Positions 12,063 to 24,149 of a DNA stretch of 64,000 nucleotides are shown here, one piece after another (the first letter of the stretch is position 1; each line of letters starts with the position of its first letter). The position numbers were made by a program, and so were the translations under genes. The notes beneath the pieces were generated by a model, which was not told the DNA's origin, searched no databases, and saw only the letters and a program-made list of their open reading frames with translations. Origin of the DNA: Citrus sinensis (lineage: Eukaryota > Streptophyta > Magnoliopsida > Sapindales > Rutaceae); the NCBI RefSeq assembly GCF_022201045.2, contig NC_068561.1:19160501-19224500 (forward strand), read 5' to 3'.

Positions 12063-13389
12063 CCTGACTAATTTAAAATCTTATTCAAAATTTTAATTTG
12101 GTCAATCAATCAAAGTTACCCTTTTTTTTTTCTTTCTTCCAACTATGACCTCGCTTTTATTTGAGGGAATGTCGTCATGCCCACAGTTGCATGCCTCTTT
12201 ATACAAAGACCTGCCTGTTAGTAAATAATTTTCTTCTTTTTTTTTTTAATAGAAAACAATAAAAAAATTAAATAGAATTCTAAAAACTACTTAAATACAT
12301 TTTCAAGATTGTAATTAAGTTCATGCATGTCTCATCACACGTACGGAGATTCCTCTAGTACGATTGTTAGGCATGCTTGCAGTACAGTTTCACGCATGCT
12401 TCTTGAACAGTTTCAGAAGTTGAAAACAAAAATGACAATAAAGTGGCGACATACATCCGTATCAATGATTAATGGACGGCTTCAAATTGACATGGCAACC
12501 GATGACGACATTGTTTCAACATCAATTGTAGTGCTTCATCCTAAAGAGTTCTTGGTGTTTAATCTAACGGATCAGAATTTTCTCATAATTTAAATCTTTC
12601 CTTACTAAAAAATTTATGAATGATATAAAATAATAAGGATGTTGTAATTTTTTTCATTTTCTTTTAGTCGACATGTTACTTGTACTTATAGTCGAGTTTA
12701 TTATTCTTATTGTAAGTATTAATTAATTCAACTAGTTAGTATATCTTTTATGATAGTACAAGATGTATGGTTCAAAGGAGAGTCTATATCTCCTATGTGA
12801 GCTAGAATATATAATAATAAAATTAATTACAGTCCTGTGTTGACTGTGTTGACTTTGTAGACATTTGCACATTTGGAGGAAAAAAGAAAAATCCTGAAGG
12901 TGCTATCTAGCTGCAAATAAGTTTCTTTACTTTTGTCCTCGTTATCTTCTTCTTCCTCCTCTTATTTGTATACATAAAAATGTTGTATTTATTGTATTGA
13001 TAATGAAACCATCACATGTCATTTCTAAAATACAAAACCTTGTAGGGATAACTGTAATCATTAAAAATTTATTAAGAAATAATGATATAATATAGTTCAA
13101 GTGTCATTTATTGGTATTCGAGTATTTTCAAATTTTATTGTAATCTTTAAAAAAAAAAAAAAAAAGATAAAAGTTTTAGATAGGGGATGAGAAACCTCAC
13201 CAATTAAACGTCAGTTTTTACTCTCTATTATTACTCAAACTACGCAAAACTTCTTCATGGTCAGTTAAGTTGCATTCGTGGTAAAACAATTTTTTGGCTA
13301 TGTCACTGGCTAGAACCCCATATCTTCAATTGTATATTGAAAATTATCAAATTAATTTGCTTTAACGAGCTAACTTAGCTAGGAAATGA
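12063..13389. other. intergenic stretch upstream of MYB-CC copy 1
   Basis: Contains the likely upstream regulatory region of MYB-CC copy 1. An 88-codon open frame on the plus strand (12327-12593) has no recognisable motif and no support. The rest is AT-rich. Confidence 0.4.
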
Positions 13390-13995
13390 AGTGGAAAGTT
13401 CCTGAATTTTCTGAAACATCAACAGTTTCTATGATAAATATTGGATCAGCTTCTGGTGAACTATCCAAGTTTTGAGTCTTCAGATGATTTTTATTTTGCC
13501 TTTTGTTGATGATCAAACAACTCTTTGAGCTTCCTCCCTTACTCTTCAGTTCTCAACTGTAATTGTCTCGGAACCTGACCAGGACAAATAATTGGAATCA
13601 AATTAAGTACCTATAAGTGTACAATACTCAATAGTATGCTTTTACGGGCACGGCTTCAATACAATTGATATGTGGATGATCGCCCCTCCAATGTAAGGTT
13701 CTGTTGCAAGTCTCAAGTTTTTTTCGTTATGGATCGCAACTTAACTTGAAATTATGATCTTTGCTTTTAATATTGATAACAATCTTAAATACGACCAGCC
13801 TACCACGTCATTTATACACGAATCATATAAAAATTTTCCAACAATAACAAAATTAAAGTTGATGCAAATACCTCTAATTGCTCATAATGGATATGGCGTT
13901 GGACATCTAATTGGAGTTGGTAATGCCTCTTTGATTTAATTTGCAGAGCTTCAAATAACTTATTTTCTCTGATTTTCCTGGAACAAGAAACCGTA
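13390..13995 (-). pseudogene. truncated MYB-CC pseudogene between the two intact copies
   Basis: Three blocks match the 3' half of the MYB-CC gene at 15462-17134 in the same order and strand. 13390-13577 matches its last exon (shared AGTTCTCAACTGTAATT-type text, equivalent to [11 protein letters not shown]). 13868-13945 matches the exon encoding the LHEQLE coiled coil. 13950-13990 matches the short exon before it (TTTTCTCTGATTTTCCTGGA). Small insertions break the frame, for example an extra G in GTTGGTAATGCC and an extra TTAATT in TTTGATTTAATTTGCAG. The blocks encoding the MYB DNA-binding domain and N terminus are absent. I infer a dead partial duplicate of the neighbour. Confidence 0.8.
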
Positions 13996-15461
13996 TTCAT
14001 ATCTAATTAATGTTAGATAATACTAACAGGCATTGATTTTATCGGAGATGACTACCCTGAATCAGTTTTTTTCTGATATGACATAAGAATTTCATTAGTT
14101 TCTTGAAGTTCCATGCTTCTCTGCCTAGCCTTGTTTGCAATTTGGATAGCAGAGTCTGGTGAAGCTAGCCAGCTAATTTAATTAATTTGATTCAACAAGA
14201 GTCCTTAGCTTCTTGTGTGCATTCTCAGAGAGACAAGGCAAGAACTGTCCGAAGATTAAAACTGATTCTTGGAAACTCAAATGGGAGGCATGAAAAGCCG
14301 GCTAGATAATTGTTTTATGAAGTAAAAAACATTTTAAGAGATTTAAACACAAGCCACTTGGTCAAAACTAGGTCTAGATGGTTACCGCTTGTCCTGAAAA
14401 CTTAAACTAGTAGATAGAGGCTCAACTATTTCGTATATGACAAAGAGTCTCTCACATTGCTCTCATTTTATAGGTAGCATCCATAGTTGTTGTTGTCTGG
14501 TCTTGACAATTTGAATTGTGCCCTTGATTCCAACAACTGAGGCACTTCTCATCTTATCCTCCCATGATGACCTTCATAATCATGTCCACAAATAGTAAGT
14601 CTGCTTGGAACTAACAAATGGATTGTATGTATACTTTTATTTATTTATTTATTTATGTATTCATTCGATAAAATAATGTCTTATGACTGAAATATTATAA
14701 CAATCAATCGTAGTTAATTCAATGCATATTTATGTGCAAATTTTCTTAAATAGATTCATTACATTTAGTGTACTAAAGACTTTTCCGATTAAACGACAAT
14801 CAAATTTGCGCCACCTATCTCTCTGATTTTTTATAAAAATTTTCTTTTTCACGTCATCCCTATAACCAATCAATAAAAATACTACTACATATATATTCAC
14901 ATTATACTATCTATCTTGTTGCTGGTTCTGATATGCAACAAGAGATATATGATGATGATGACTTTTCCTTCCAAGAAACTGAAAAAATTTTCTTGAAATT
15001 AACCAAACATTAAGAGAAGATACAATGATCATGGTATTCAACTCTGTTTCTCCACCTACTCATCGTCTGATGAAAACATGAAATCAAAATTTGAAACCTA
15101 CTTTACACAGACCAAGCAGCAAAAATCAAAACTGTCGCACTGTATCTGTTACAAGATGATGGAGCTTGAATTAATCCGTACTAGATTCAATAATGTAGAT
15201 CTAAATTTTATACACAAACCATTGTATGATTTATTAACAAGTAAAATATATATTTACTTCTTCTTTGTAATTATTTACTTCTTCTTTGTAATCACTTCTT
15301 CTGTGTGTAGAATCATAATGTAAATACTTCACTCTGTAACAGTAAGCAGCTATTTTTGATTCATTGGCACGAACTGTAATAATCTTTGCTTCAACCCCAA
15401 GTCTTCTCGTATAAAATTTTCAAACGATTTCAGCTTCAGTTAAATGAAACTAACTTATCTT
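13996..15461. other. spacer between MYB-CC pseudogene and intact copy 2
   Basis: No gene is supported. It includes a short TTTA run near 14637-14660 and a duplicated TTTACTTCTTCTTTGTAATTA block near 15255-15290. A weak plus-strand frame at 15078-15323 looks random. Confidence 0.4.
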
Positions 15462-17134
15462 TTACGTGAAATGGGAGTTTCCCGAATTCTCTGAAGTTGA
15501 AAATTCGATCCCTTCAAAATTAAATGGGGGGTCATCTTCTGGTACTTTTTCCAAATTTTGAGGCTTCGAGTGATCCTTACTTGCTTTTTGTTGTTGATCA
15601 AACAACATCTTGAGATGCTTCCCTTGCTCTTCAATTCTCAACTGTAATTTTCTCTGAATCTGACCCCAAAAAGAATATCAATCAAATTTACTCTGCCATT
15701 CAAGAATAACATTGAATTGCATGGAGGAAACAAAGATTACATTTTTGGACCATGGCTATTAAGGGAATGTTTGGCATTGAGGATTTTCATAGAAATTATA
15801 TTAAACAAAACTTCTGGAATGTACCTCTAGTTGTTCATGCAGTCGCCTTTGGACATCTAATTGAAGTTGTAATGCCTCTTTGATTTGCAGAGTGCTGCCA
15901 TAGACGGAAGTTACGAGTTGTTAGAAGGACTTCTAAACAATTATTTCTGTAAAATTCCAAAATATAATGAATTTACGCTTTGACATCGATTTGAGGCAAA
16001 TCATTCAAGCTACTTCTTTTCTCTAATTTTCCTGCAAAAAGAAACAGAGTTCCTATCAGAATTTTGACCCTAAAAAGAAAAAAAAATCAATTTCAACAAA
16101 ACCAGTGCAGATTTAATATACCTTCAGGAAATTCTGGGACGTACTTGGCCATTCGATATTTCTGCAAATGACTTTTCACATGAAAAATTGTCAATCCTTC
16201 AGAATCCATCAGCTTCAATATTGCCTTCGGCGTCGCCTCTGCAATTAATCAACCAATTCAAAAAAAAAAAAAAAAGTGGAAAAACAAATAATTAAAAAAT
16301 TTTGCTCCTTCAACTGACAAAATTCAATAAATATCAACACTTACTGTCTGCTCCCCCTAGTCGATTCACACATTCGACAAATTTTTCATGAAGATCCTGA
16401 GTCCATCTAATTCGAGTTTTGTTCGTGATCACAGGTCCAGTTGAAAAAGAACTACTAGAAGAAAATCTTGGAGATTGCTTCTCTTGATGTGAAGCGTAGC
16501 CCTGTTGTGAAAGTGAAGTTAATCCATAACCATCATTAGAGACCTGAAGGTAGAAAAAAAAAACAAAAACTACCCACAATCAAAAACAAATTCTGAATGA
16601 AAAAAAGAAAAAAAAATGAATGAAAAGTCTCCAGGGAGGGAAACTACTTACTCTATGATCTTGATGTTCATCAAATGGACCTGAATATTGTTTTCCAAGG
16701 GGATTGATACACGAAGCTTCAGGGGATTTGTAAAAGTTCCAGGGAATTTCTAGAGGGACAGCTTGTTCAGCTGATAAAACAGAAAAATTTTCTCCAGGGG
16801 ACTGATACAAATGAAACTGTTGTGAAGAATCACAAGTCCTGGAAAATTGTGAGCAGTTGTTACCAGCAGCTTGGGAATCATACTGACAAAACCCCATGTA
16901 TCTTTCAGTTGCGTAAAAAGCTGAAGCTGGAGACTCAAACCGGCTCAAGATTGTGCTCGGAGATCGAGCATGATCAAGATTTTGATGCTGCTGGGTGGTT
17001 GTTCTCATCATCCAGGGCTGCTGGTGGTGGATATCGCCGAAATATTGGGATGGTGGCCCGAAATCCAAATGCTTTTTTTGAAATGTTTCCTGAAAATTAA
17101 GCTTTTGAGTATTCATTTCCGGAAGGTACTGCAA
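15462..17134 (-). CDS. MYB-CC (G2-like, PHR1/PHL-type) transcription factor, copy 2
   Basis: Six exons joined in phase: 16652-17134, 16345-16543, 16122-16238, 15977-16031, 15825-15894 and 15462-15659, giving 373 aa. The MYB/GARP domain lies at about 203-256 ([18 protein letters not shown] ... SHLQKYR). The coiled coil has the canonical LHEQLE at 303-308, followed by a Gln/Glu-rich helix. The Gln-rich N terminus contains [17 protein letters not shown], similar to a block near the start of copy 1. The exon at 16122-16238 joins two exons that are separate in copy 1: the intron between SHLQ and KYR is missing here. Compared with copy 1, the GC-donor intron has a normal GT donor. The start at 17134 is the first in-frame Met; the Met seven codons later (MNTQKLNF) is an equally plausible true start. 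Function is inferred from family: nuclear, sequence-specific activator. Confidence 0.92.
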
Positions 17135-18674
17135 AAATTTATGAACAAGAACTTCTTGCTAGCCTGCTATGCATTCAGTTTTTAAATGGTAGAATCAAAA
17201 TTATTCGAGCCCTAATTTGTTAAAAGAGAAGGAACCGCGCAACAAACACGGAAAATCTGAAAAGAGGAAGATGCAGATTGAATGGATAAATAATGAACAG
17301 ACATGTCGTTGAATTCAAACTTATGGGTTAAAATTCTCTCTTATATTCCATAAATCTTCGGGGGTAAGACTTCATGTGTGTGTGTATGTATATATATATA
17401 TTGGAAAAATGAACATTGATCTAATTGACAAAACCAAAGACCAAAACCTCAAATTTTTTATATATACATATAACATATATTAGAAAAAAGGATTTTTAAC
17501 GTAATTTTGTCCTTTTTATGTTTTCAATTTCCAGAAATAAAATAAAAATGAAATGGAGAACCAAGAAAGAAGAAAATCTTTTAGTGTGGTTACAGAAGAT
17601 ACGATATTCGTCAGAGCGACAGGCTTTATCTTGGAGGCAAATTTGGAGAATATTGCTATTCGCATAGTGGGCTAATAATTTTAGGGAGACAAAAAAAAAA
17701 CACACACACACACACACAATATTATGTTATCCCTATAAGGGATCTGAAGAATAAGAAATAATAATATTATTATGTTTTCCCAATCAAAAGAAATAGAAAA
17801 TCTTCGCCTCCCCTACAATATTGCATCTTTTAAAGTGGGCACCCAGAATGAATTTAGATTCAATATTAAACTTAGTTTTGTTGAATTTTTTATAATCTTT
17901 TGTCACTTGTGCACTAAATCTAAATCTAAATTTGAAATGAATTATCAGAAAAGGTTTTATTATTTTTATTTATTTAGGTATCATTTTTTTATAAAGCAGT
18001 GGACTTGCAACTATAAGATTCTGAAACGTGTTCAAAAAACTTTGTATAGAAATGCGAAAATTAAACCAATTGGTAAGGAATAATAATTTTAATAAATTAA
18101 GAGAATTGGAGAGCCAAAGAAAAGGAATCCAGTAGGATTTCCATTAACTAATTTTTTTTTAAAAAAATATATAAATTAAATTAAACCAAAATAGCCTATT
18201 CTCTAATTCTTTTAAATTGTTTTAGTTCTATGATCATATGCTTTTGTTAAATTATATATAATCATCCCCAGAATATCAACATATGCATTTTCCACTTTCC
18301 CTCTTTTTTTATTATAATGGTTTGTTTATTAAATTAAATTAAGATTTGTATGTGCTGAAACAAAAATTAAGATTTATACTAACGCGCGGGGTACGTGAAC
18401 GTATTAAAGATAAATTATTAACCCACACATGCCAAATATTTTATATAAAAGTAATTTAGACAGACAAATCCAACTCAAAATTGACAGCAACCAAAAAAAT
18501 AAAAAACAAACAAACTTCAAAAGAATCATTACTTTTTTAAAATAAATTATGATTATCTGGCATTTGGATTTTGCATCATTAATTAGCTTCATTAACAAGG
18601 CGATTTAGTCACAGTTGGAGCATTGGAATCACAGAACTGCGCGTCTCTCCTTCCTGGATTAGGATGATTGAAAG
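17135..18674. other. 5' flank of MYB-CC copy 2 and AT-rich spacer
   Basis: Contains a (TG/TA) stretch near 17375-17400 and a (CA)n run at about 17700-17718. Short open frames here have no motif. The promoter of copy 2 should lie between 17135 and about 17400. Confidence 0.45.
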
Positions 18675-19088
18675 TTTAAATTGAGCAAATTTTTTTTTTT
18701 TAATTACATGAGACTATTGTTCAAGACTACAATTCATATTACGTGAGATTACAACTGATATTTAAAAATCAGATTATTACTGTGATTAGCTTACACATCA
18801 ATTCTTATGAAGCACCGTCCAGATTTTAACATTCTTTAATATTCGAGAGATGTCTATTTCACTCACATGACTATTATTGGGACTAGTTTACACATCAATT
18901 CTTATGAAGTACCGTCCAAATTTTAACATTCTCTAATATTCGAAGAACGTCTATTCTACTCACATTTCGAAAGAGAAAAAACTGCACTCACTCAAATTGA
19001 GGAAGAAAACTCGAACCCATAACCTCACAATTGTGAGGTTAGGGTTCTAACCACTAGGCTAAAGTCAAGTAGCTTTAAATTGAGCAAA
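18675..19088 (-). mobile_element. tRNA-derived SINE with 15-bp target-site duplication
   Basis: On the minus strand the element starts near 19073. It carries an RNA polymerase III box A (TAGCCTAGTGG, 19051-19061 reversed) and box B (GGTTCGAGTT, 19008-19017 reversed), and ends in a poly(A) tail seen as the T run at 18690-18701. Both sides carry the identical 15-bp duplication TTTAAATTGAGCAAA (18675-18689 and 19074-19088). The body contains a 97-bp internal duplication (18791-18887 and 18888-18968). The segment TCGAAATGTGAGTAGAATAGAC matches the SINE at 45551-45885, so both belong to one family. Confidence 0.9.
18791..18968 (-). repeat. 97-bp internal tandem duplication within the SINE
   Basis: Two adjacent copies share ACACATCAATTCTTATGAAG, CCGTCCA and TTTTAACATTCT, differing at roughly one base in ten. 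The related SINE at 45.6 kb has no such duplication, so it arose inside this copy or its subfamily. Confidence 0.8.
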
Positions 19089-21594
19089 CTTATTTATTTT
19101 AGGTAATGGCTTACATGTCTTTATCAAATTATTTTTAAAAAAAAACATTATTGGAAGACAACAAATGCAACCACAAAATCCAACCCAGAAGGCAAATTTT
19201 AGTGAATTTAAAATGCAAAATGTGCAGATGACAGTTCACAATTAAATCATAATTTTTTTTTTCCAAGGATCAGAAATTACAATTTACTTGGTTTTGGTAT
19301 ATGTAGTGATTGATGGAGACAGCATTTGTGGGCGAACAAAGCTCATGCAAATTGGGAGTTGAGAACCCTGTTCCATGTCTTAATCAAATTGAAAATCAAA
19401 GGCATACAGAAATTACAAAGCAATGAAACTTTTTTTGATTGATTTTTGTAAAAGACGGAGCATATGCAGGCACAATTGTTCCATCAGATTAATTGGCACC
19501 TTTTTATTTTGCGATATAAATCAATCAAATTCCTCATGATTTTGACGCCTAGGTATTCGTCCAGCAGCATGGTGGCGGAATAATAACAACACAGCTTTCT
19601 AAATCGAAAATGTGATATGAGTCGTGTGTAGATAAAAAGATTCTTCATGTACTTGCAAGATTATTTTCAACTAGCCACAGAAGCAGAATAAAAACTTCTA
19701 CGGAACTAGGCTGGTAATTTTTGTAAACCTGAAGTTACAATAATGTACATAGAATTAACTTTTTTTTTAATGGATAAATTAGTTATGAAATTATATACTT
19801 AGTAAATTTTTAACTTTCAAAAAATTTGACTATGAAATTTTCTCAAATTTTAGAAAATACAAATGTCTATTGGAAGCACCGATTGGCCATTGAACCTAGA
19901 GGCAATGTTTTGATTAATATATACATTATATCCAACAACAAACAAAATGCCAAGAGATGATTTCATGCTTATGTCTCTCTCATGCAATGCTGGCAAATAT
20001 TAATGTAATAATGCAAATGATTCGTTGATGTATGATTCAATCTTTATCTTCTTAATCTCTCGGCGACGATAAACAAAAATTATTAATTTTATATTAAATC
20101 AACCAAGGCATGGTGTCACTTTCAATTCTTATGGACAAAGACTGATTGTACTTTCTGTTTTGAAAGAATCTCGTGTATTTGGGGTGATTTTAACGTTTTG
20201 ATCCACATTTTTTTTTTCTTTTTCTTGGCGAAGGCTTAATTAAACATAAATTTTGTCAATTATCCAATAGCCCGTTTGGCACAGCTGCGCTGTGGCGCTT
20301 ATAAAAAGAAAAAAAAAATTCTTCTCAAATATAGGTGTGAGGCAACTACACTGTGTCAACGGAGTTGCGTCAAACATGATTTAAATTAGGGACTTTTTAA
20401 TATGATATCAATAGTCAAATGGTCTCGAATTCAAATGCGAACGAAAAATGTTTATGAAAATTGAGATGAAGATGATGTAAAAATTAAAACGACTGACGAT
20501 ATTGTTTAATAGTGTTTGTTCAACTGAATATGTCACACAGAAGAAGATGACTTGTCGTCTATTTTATATACCTTAAAAAATTACAACTTAGAAAATTTGA
20601 CGTTATTTTGAGATTAGGGATCTTGAGCATCTCGTCATTATATATCCATATTAATTCCTCTTTATCCTTTACAATGCTTTCATATAATCTGTCCCTTAAT
20701 AATTTGGAGGGTCATTTGGCCTCACTCCAAGAATTCGGCTCAATTTTATTGCCGATTTTAAGATTGTTCTACCTTTCCAATGGTTCATTAATCGTTACAA
20801 ATGCTCTTCTCAAGTGTTCACAAATTTGAGTGATTGAGTCCCTTAATTCCTCTCCTATTTCATTTAAAATAACTTAATTAAATCATAGAAAGACTAAATT
20901 AGTTTTAATAAAGAAATTAAATGAGTATTTGTTTTATCTGCATGGGTTCAAACTTAAAATGCATTAAAATGTTCAAACTTAAAAGAAAATAATTATCCAT
21001 TAAAATGCTTCAGAATTCCAGAAAAAGAAAATATAAGCAATAACTGGAAAATAATTCAAAAAATAATAATAAATTGTTTGTTACGTACCATAACCTGTTG
21101 GCATAGTTTCTTCCACGAACTATGGAAAATGCTAAGACAAATCCTTCTCGTTCGTGTTTATCATTATTTATTCGTACAAAGAAAAGAAAATTATTTATTT
21201 CGTGCAGTGGGCACATTTTGATTACGCTAATTACCTTTTTCTTTTTAATTATTGTTATTTTTTATGTTCTTCGGTGTGCTTGATTATTGGAGAGAGATTT
21301 GGTATCGTTAAGACATTAACTAAACATTCCAAGCATGTGCTTGGGATTCACGTGAGAAAAGAATATGAGGAGTACTTGCGATATGACTCTTTTGCATGCC
21401 CAATTGTGTGCAATTGGACCACGAGGGCCTATGAAAAGATTTTATTTTAGAAGTTTCGTGAATGCTTGATAGGTCACATTTTCATTTTCTTTCAAAAAAA
21501 AAAAATTTGTTCTACTCAATTTTTGTAATTTTTATTAATTAAACACATACGCACGCTATATGAGACTTAAACTTAAGACCTAAGTTTTAGTAAA
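19089..21594. other. AT-rich intergenic stretch, no gene seen
   Basis: No supported gene. A segment near 20270-20310 (CCCGTTTGGCACAGC...) looks like the end of a DNA transposon, but I could not find its partner end. Short frames at 20608 and 21154 have no motif. Confidence 0.4.
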
Positions 21595-22327
21595 GTCTTA
21601 GGTGATATTTGTTTTTTTTTTTTTTGTCTAAAATCTGAATAACCCTGAATTAGTCTGAATTTGGAATAGAGCTAGATGTCTAAATTTGAATGATATGTTT
21701 TTTTTTATTTTGAATCACTAAAAGTAAATATTAAGTTTTTCATTTTTTTAACTTAGAAAAACTGAAAACTAATATTTTTCACAATTATACCCTTACAAAT
21801 TATAAATGTTAAACAAATAATAAACATCTCAAAAAATATAAATAAGATAATGTATTATCATAACGTAAATTATATTCAATTTAATACAACTCTTTAATAT
21901 TCTATATTAAATATGTTAATCAATTTTATTATAGTTTATGACCTTTTATATGAAAAATATTCATAAAAAATTATGAAGATAAATAATGCCAATTTGAAGA
22001 AAATAAAAAGATAAAGATAATTATAGTCTACCACTATATATTTTCACAAGTTATATAGAGATTGGTAATAATGCTAATTATTAAATTTTATTTAGGTAAG
22101 GATGAAAATTAGTTAATTAGATAGAGATATTTTGGAGAATGTCTTTTAATGATATCATTCAGACTTTTTAGACTGCAAAAAATTAAAAAAAAAAATAGAT
22201 TAACAATTTAATGACTTAATGGTTGAAATTTTTCATTAATTTGAAAAACTAAACAAACTTAATGACTTAACTGATTAAAATTAAGTCAATTAAGTTATTA
22301 AGCCATAAAAAACAAACAATGTCTTAG
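21595..22327. mobile_element. non-autonomous DNA transposon, probably hAT-like
   Basis: The ends are inverted: the left reads GTGATATTTGTTTTTT and the right, reversed, reads ATTGTTTGTTTTTT. A 7-bp direct duplication GTCTTAG flanks the body (21595-21601 and 22321-22327). The interior (719 bp) is AT-rich with no transposase frame. Size, end type and duplication length suit a hAT-type MITE, but the terminal repeats are short and imperfect. Confidence 0.6.
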
Positions 22328-23106
22328 TAAGACCGCCTGCTAACTAGTGGAATTAAGCCTTAATGTCTATTTATTTTGTTTAACTATAGTAGCTCGAAAT
22401 ATTTTCAATTTAGTTTCTTATTTGGTGTTAAATTCCATTTTGTTCAACTTTTTTCTTATTTTGAATTCCAAATTAATAAAGGGAGATAAATCTTTGTTGT
22501 GCAATATTGAGATTCTCCCGAGGCCTATATGGTTCATTGTTAGTGCTTAGATACATTAGATATCAAACTTAAAGTATGGTGCGATGCCTATATATATATA
22601 TATATATATAATAAAAAAATATTTCTTTGATTTTTGGTTTCTTTTGGAATCTTTGTTTTACTTTTCATAACTGAAAATTTGTTCTCGAAAGATAACCAAT
22701 TTTTTAGTGGGTTTGCAGGCCCAGTATGGCCAACTAACGAAGTGCCAGCATACGAAGGGCCCATGGGCCAACTAAGGCAAATAATTTTTGCCCAGCAGTG
22801 ACTTTCGAGACCAAAAAAATGGCAACCAAGAAATTATGTCAAAATAGAAAGATTATTAATTTTTTTAAAAAGGGACACTAATACTGCCAGTTTGGTAAAA
22901 TAATCATGGCGATCCCTTTTATTTTTTATAAATCACACATATTCTTTGAGACACATGGGTGTTAAACTAACTCCTTTTGAACTGAGAAATTATAAAAGAA
23001 ATCTTTGCAACCATTTCTAAAAATGAAACATCTCCGCGACTATTTTAATTACTTTAAGTACAAGTTTAACGTAGTAGATTACAAATTCAACATACATATA
23101 ATATAT
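22328..23106. other. AT-rich spacer with a (TA)n run
   Basis: Holds a TA microsatellite at about 22590-22610 and a short CCCA-rich block near 22718-22770 (GGCCCATGGGCC palindrome). No gene is seen. Confidence 0.4.
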
Positions 23107-23217
23107 TGAAGGTAAAAATTCATTTAGTCCTTATACTATCGGATTAGTACCGGTTTAATTCCTGTATTTTTTAAAATATCTCAACATTTTTGTCGTTAAA
23201 TTATTAACACCTCTGCC

Positions 23218-24075
23218 TAGGGGTGGGCAAAATATCCAACCCGACCTGACCCGACCCAAAAAATTTCGAGTTCGGATCGGATCGGGTTGTGTATGAAACC
23301 CGATCGGATGAAATTTTATAAACCCGATCGAGTTTTGATCAGGTCAAGTAAAACCGACCCAATCCGAAAACCCGGTCGGGTTACCTAAAAAAAAATAATA
23401 ATAAACCTAACCTAAACACACGCACACACCACACGGGCACACTCACAGTCACAATTTCACAAACACAAACAAATTCACAAATCTCAAAATACAAATTACA
23501 AACAAATCACAACAAACCCTCTGCAAGTCTGCAACCCTCACGACCTCACACACACAACCCACAGCCACAAAGACTCACACACACAACCCTCTCCAGTCCC
23601 GGATCTGCTGCTGCCTCTCCGACCAGTCGCCGCAAGCTGCTACTGCGCGTCCAGCTGTCGCGACCTGCCGCTGCGCGTCCAGCTGTCGCGACCTGCCGCT
23701 GCGCGTCTAGCTGTCACGATCTACCGCTGCACGTGTACCCATCTGCTACTGAAAACCCGTCTACGATCTGCTGCCGTGGCCACCGATCTGCTGCTCCAAG
23801 GCTCAAGCTCCAACCCGACCCGAGTTTTTGGCTTTGCCGGTTTGCCCTTTGTGACTTTGTGACCCGAACAAGACTTTGAAGCTTTCAACATTGATTACAT
23901 CTGAACCCAATCCTACCCGAATTTAACCCGCATCGTTAACCCGAACCGACCCGACGCGCTCCGAACATAGTTCGGATCGGATCTATAATTCGGGTTTCAT
24001 TCGGATTGATTTTTAACCAACCTGATCACCCGAAATCGGATCGGATTGACCCGAACCCAATTTTGACCACCCCTA
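23218..24075. mobile_element. hAT-like non-autonomous transposon (858 bp)
   Basis: The terminal inverted repeat is TAGGGGTGGGCAAAAT at the left and TAGGGGTGGTCAAAAT at the right (reversed). An 8-bp duplication flanks it, CCTCTGCC at 23210-23217 and CCTCTGTC at 24076-24083, with one difference. The 8-bp duplication and TAGGGGTG ends are typical of hAT elements. Subterminal regions are full of GACCCGA/TCGGGT motifs in both orientations. There is no transposase frame. Confidence 0.88.
23640..23745. repeat. GC-rich ~27-bp minisatellite inside the hAT-like element
   Basis: About three and a half copies of a unit containing CTGCGCGTCCAGCTGTCGCG are arranged head to tail, with the last copy decayed. 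Its GC content is strikingly higher than the surroundings. Confidence 0.8.
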
Positions 24076-24149
24076 CCTCTGTCGTTACTTTTTGTCCAAT
24101 TTGACTTGTTTTTATAATATTATCCTCTTATAATAATATTTTTGTTCGT

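Noticed and set aside
12327-12593. 88-codon plus-strand open frame
   Set aside because: No homologous motif, no splice partners and no promoter; length is compatible with chance.
16822-17185. Plus-strand frames over the first exon of MYB-CC copy 2
   Set aside because: They are antisense shadows of the Gln-rich coding exon.
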